DNA of 5,678 nucleotides from Armatimonadota bacterium (lineage in GTDB: Bacteria; Armatimonadota; Armatimonadia; Armatimonadales; Armatimonadaceae). Made by a program: the position numbers and the translations under genes. The stretch covers positions 1 through 5,678 of the forward strand of contig JACMIU010000196.1 of the NCBI GenBank assembly GCA_014380985.1, given 5' to 3'. The notes beneath the pieces were generated by a model. It was not told the DNA's origin, made no database searches, and worked only from the letters and a program-made list of their open reading frames with translations. Shown here in pieces: positions 5,174 to 5,678 of the stretch (positions are counted from its first letter, which is position 1; the number at the start of each line of letters is the position of its first letter).

Positions 5174-5678
5174 CCTCCGAAAATATCGTCGTCGTCGTAC
5201 CAGAGCGTTCCGTCGCCTTCGGCTTCCATGGTAATCTCGGTCAGCCGAATACGTGCCGCGAATGATTCGGCGGTAATCGGTTCGCCCGCCTCGTCATCCT
5301 GATCCTGCCAATCTTCGGCGGTCTCCACCATCTGCTTCGCGGCATAGGCGCGGGCGTCGGCGTCGTGTTCTTTCGCCCACATCACAAACGCTTCGCCCGG
5401 CGCAATATCGTTTTTGTCGTCGCCGGGCGTGATCGAGACGCTTACCTTCTGCTGGGGGGCGAACGCGATTTTCGCTTCCCACTGGCTAAAGTTGTCGTTC
5501 CACGTCACGGTTCCGAGCAACTCGCTGGTAAGCGGCTCCGTGCCGGACGACCGCAGCACGGCGGGGCGTTCGCCGTGAAACCGTGACAATGTTGTCACCG
5601 TGGAAACCGCGTCGCTGATTTCAGGCGGATATTCGCCGTACACGACCGCGCCGCCCACGGTAAGCGTGTCGCCGGATA
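5110..5678 (-). CDS. DUF2262-like domain protein (5' end outside window)
   Basis: On the minus strand the frame is open through the right edge, so the gene starts beyond the window. An internal GTG at 5658 is a possible but less likely start (182 residues), because SGDTLT just before it reads on smoothly. Numbering from that GTG, residues about 48-182 resemble DUF2262: LGTVTWNDNFSQWEAKIAF, an acidic/helical middle (DADARAYAAKQMVETAEDW), FAARIRLTEITME, and a C-terminal LWYDDDDIFGGHVIAVSVS followed by DAVMMG. The DD.D.F.GH.I.V pattern and the Asp-Ala...Gly ending are what I recall of this family, whose function is unknown. The protein is acidic, has no visible signal peptide or membrane segment, and is probably cytoplasmic. 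The first 45 or so residues lie outside the domain and are unrecognised. It overlaps the end of polX by 64 bp. The family call is from pattern memory, not a search. Confidence 0.78.
   Translation of the reverse strand, partial: SGDTLTVGGAVVYGEYPPEISDAVSTVTTLSRFHGERPAVLRSSGTEPLTSELLGTVTWNDNFSQWEAKIAFAPQQKVSVSITPGDDKNDIAPGEAFVMWAKEHDADARAYAAKQMVETAEDWQDQDDEAGEPITAESFAARIRLTEITMEAEGDGTLWYDDDDIFGGHVIAVSVSAERTFTDAVMMG

Noticed and set aside
1..5678. Possible defence or mobile-element island, prompted by an ADP-ribosylglycohydrolase, an Abi-type protease and a nuclease in one window
   Set aside because: The genes are in separate, partly convergent units. Base and codon use appear uniform, no integrase, transposase, direct repeats or toxin-like partner is present, and the Abi name only reflects family history.

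Overview
The window is a compact, gene-dense stretch (roughly 60% G+C by eye) of a bacterial chromosome. It carries two partial and four complete protein genes and only about 130 non-coding bases. I see no tRNA or rRNA gene, insertion sequence, CRISPR array or phage gene. The gene families are housekeeping or accessory-metabolic and are spread across many free-living bacteria, so the lineage cannot be fixed from this sequence. The exported TPR protein with a standard signal peptide, the bacterial-type PolX (HhH-Pol-PHP) and sigma70-like -10 boxes all indicate Bacteria. Promoters whose -10 box lies only 5-10 nt upstream of the start codon, with no Shine-Dalgarno at the two clearest cases, suggest a lineage that uses leaderless mRNAs. 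Deinococcus-Thermus is an example of such a lineage, and a phylum such as Armatimonadota is a guess.

Layout. Positions 1-291 (+) hold the C-terminus of an ADP-ribosylglycohydrolase (DraG/ARH fold). It converges on, and overlaps by 4 bases, a phytanoyl-CoA dioxygenase (PhyH)-family Fe(II)/2-oxoglutarate oxygenase (288-1169, -). An 85-bp divergent promoter region (1170-1254) follows. From it runs a rightward two-gene unit: an exported TPR protein (1255-1866) and, 3 bases later, a CPBP/Abi-type intramembrane metalloprotease with a large N-terminal insert (1870-3381). A 43-bp gap contains a perfect 8-bp inverted repeat and a -10 box, and leads into a PolX-family protein (3425-5173, +). A DUF2262-like gene enters from the right edge (5110-5678, -) and overlaps the end of polX by 64 bp.

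How the genes work together. Only the TPR-CPBP pair has a clear operon arrangement. An envelope-associated TPR protein next to a membrane protease suggests a shared role at the membrane, but the substrate is unknown. The other genes look individually transcribed.

The most noteworthy observation is in the PolX protein. Its PHP nuclease domain keeps all nine predicted metal ligands and its HhH DNA-binding elements are present. The polymerase active site is dismantled: both aspartates of the GS...DxD motif are replaced (Gly196, Tyr198) and the third is apparently also lost. It is probably a nuclease-only PolX derivative rather than a DNA polymerase. I found no convincing new multi-gene system in this window.
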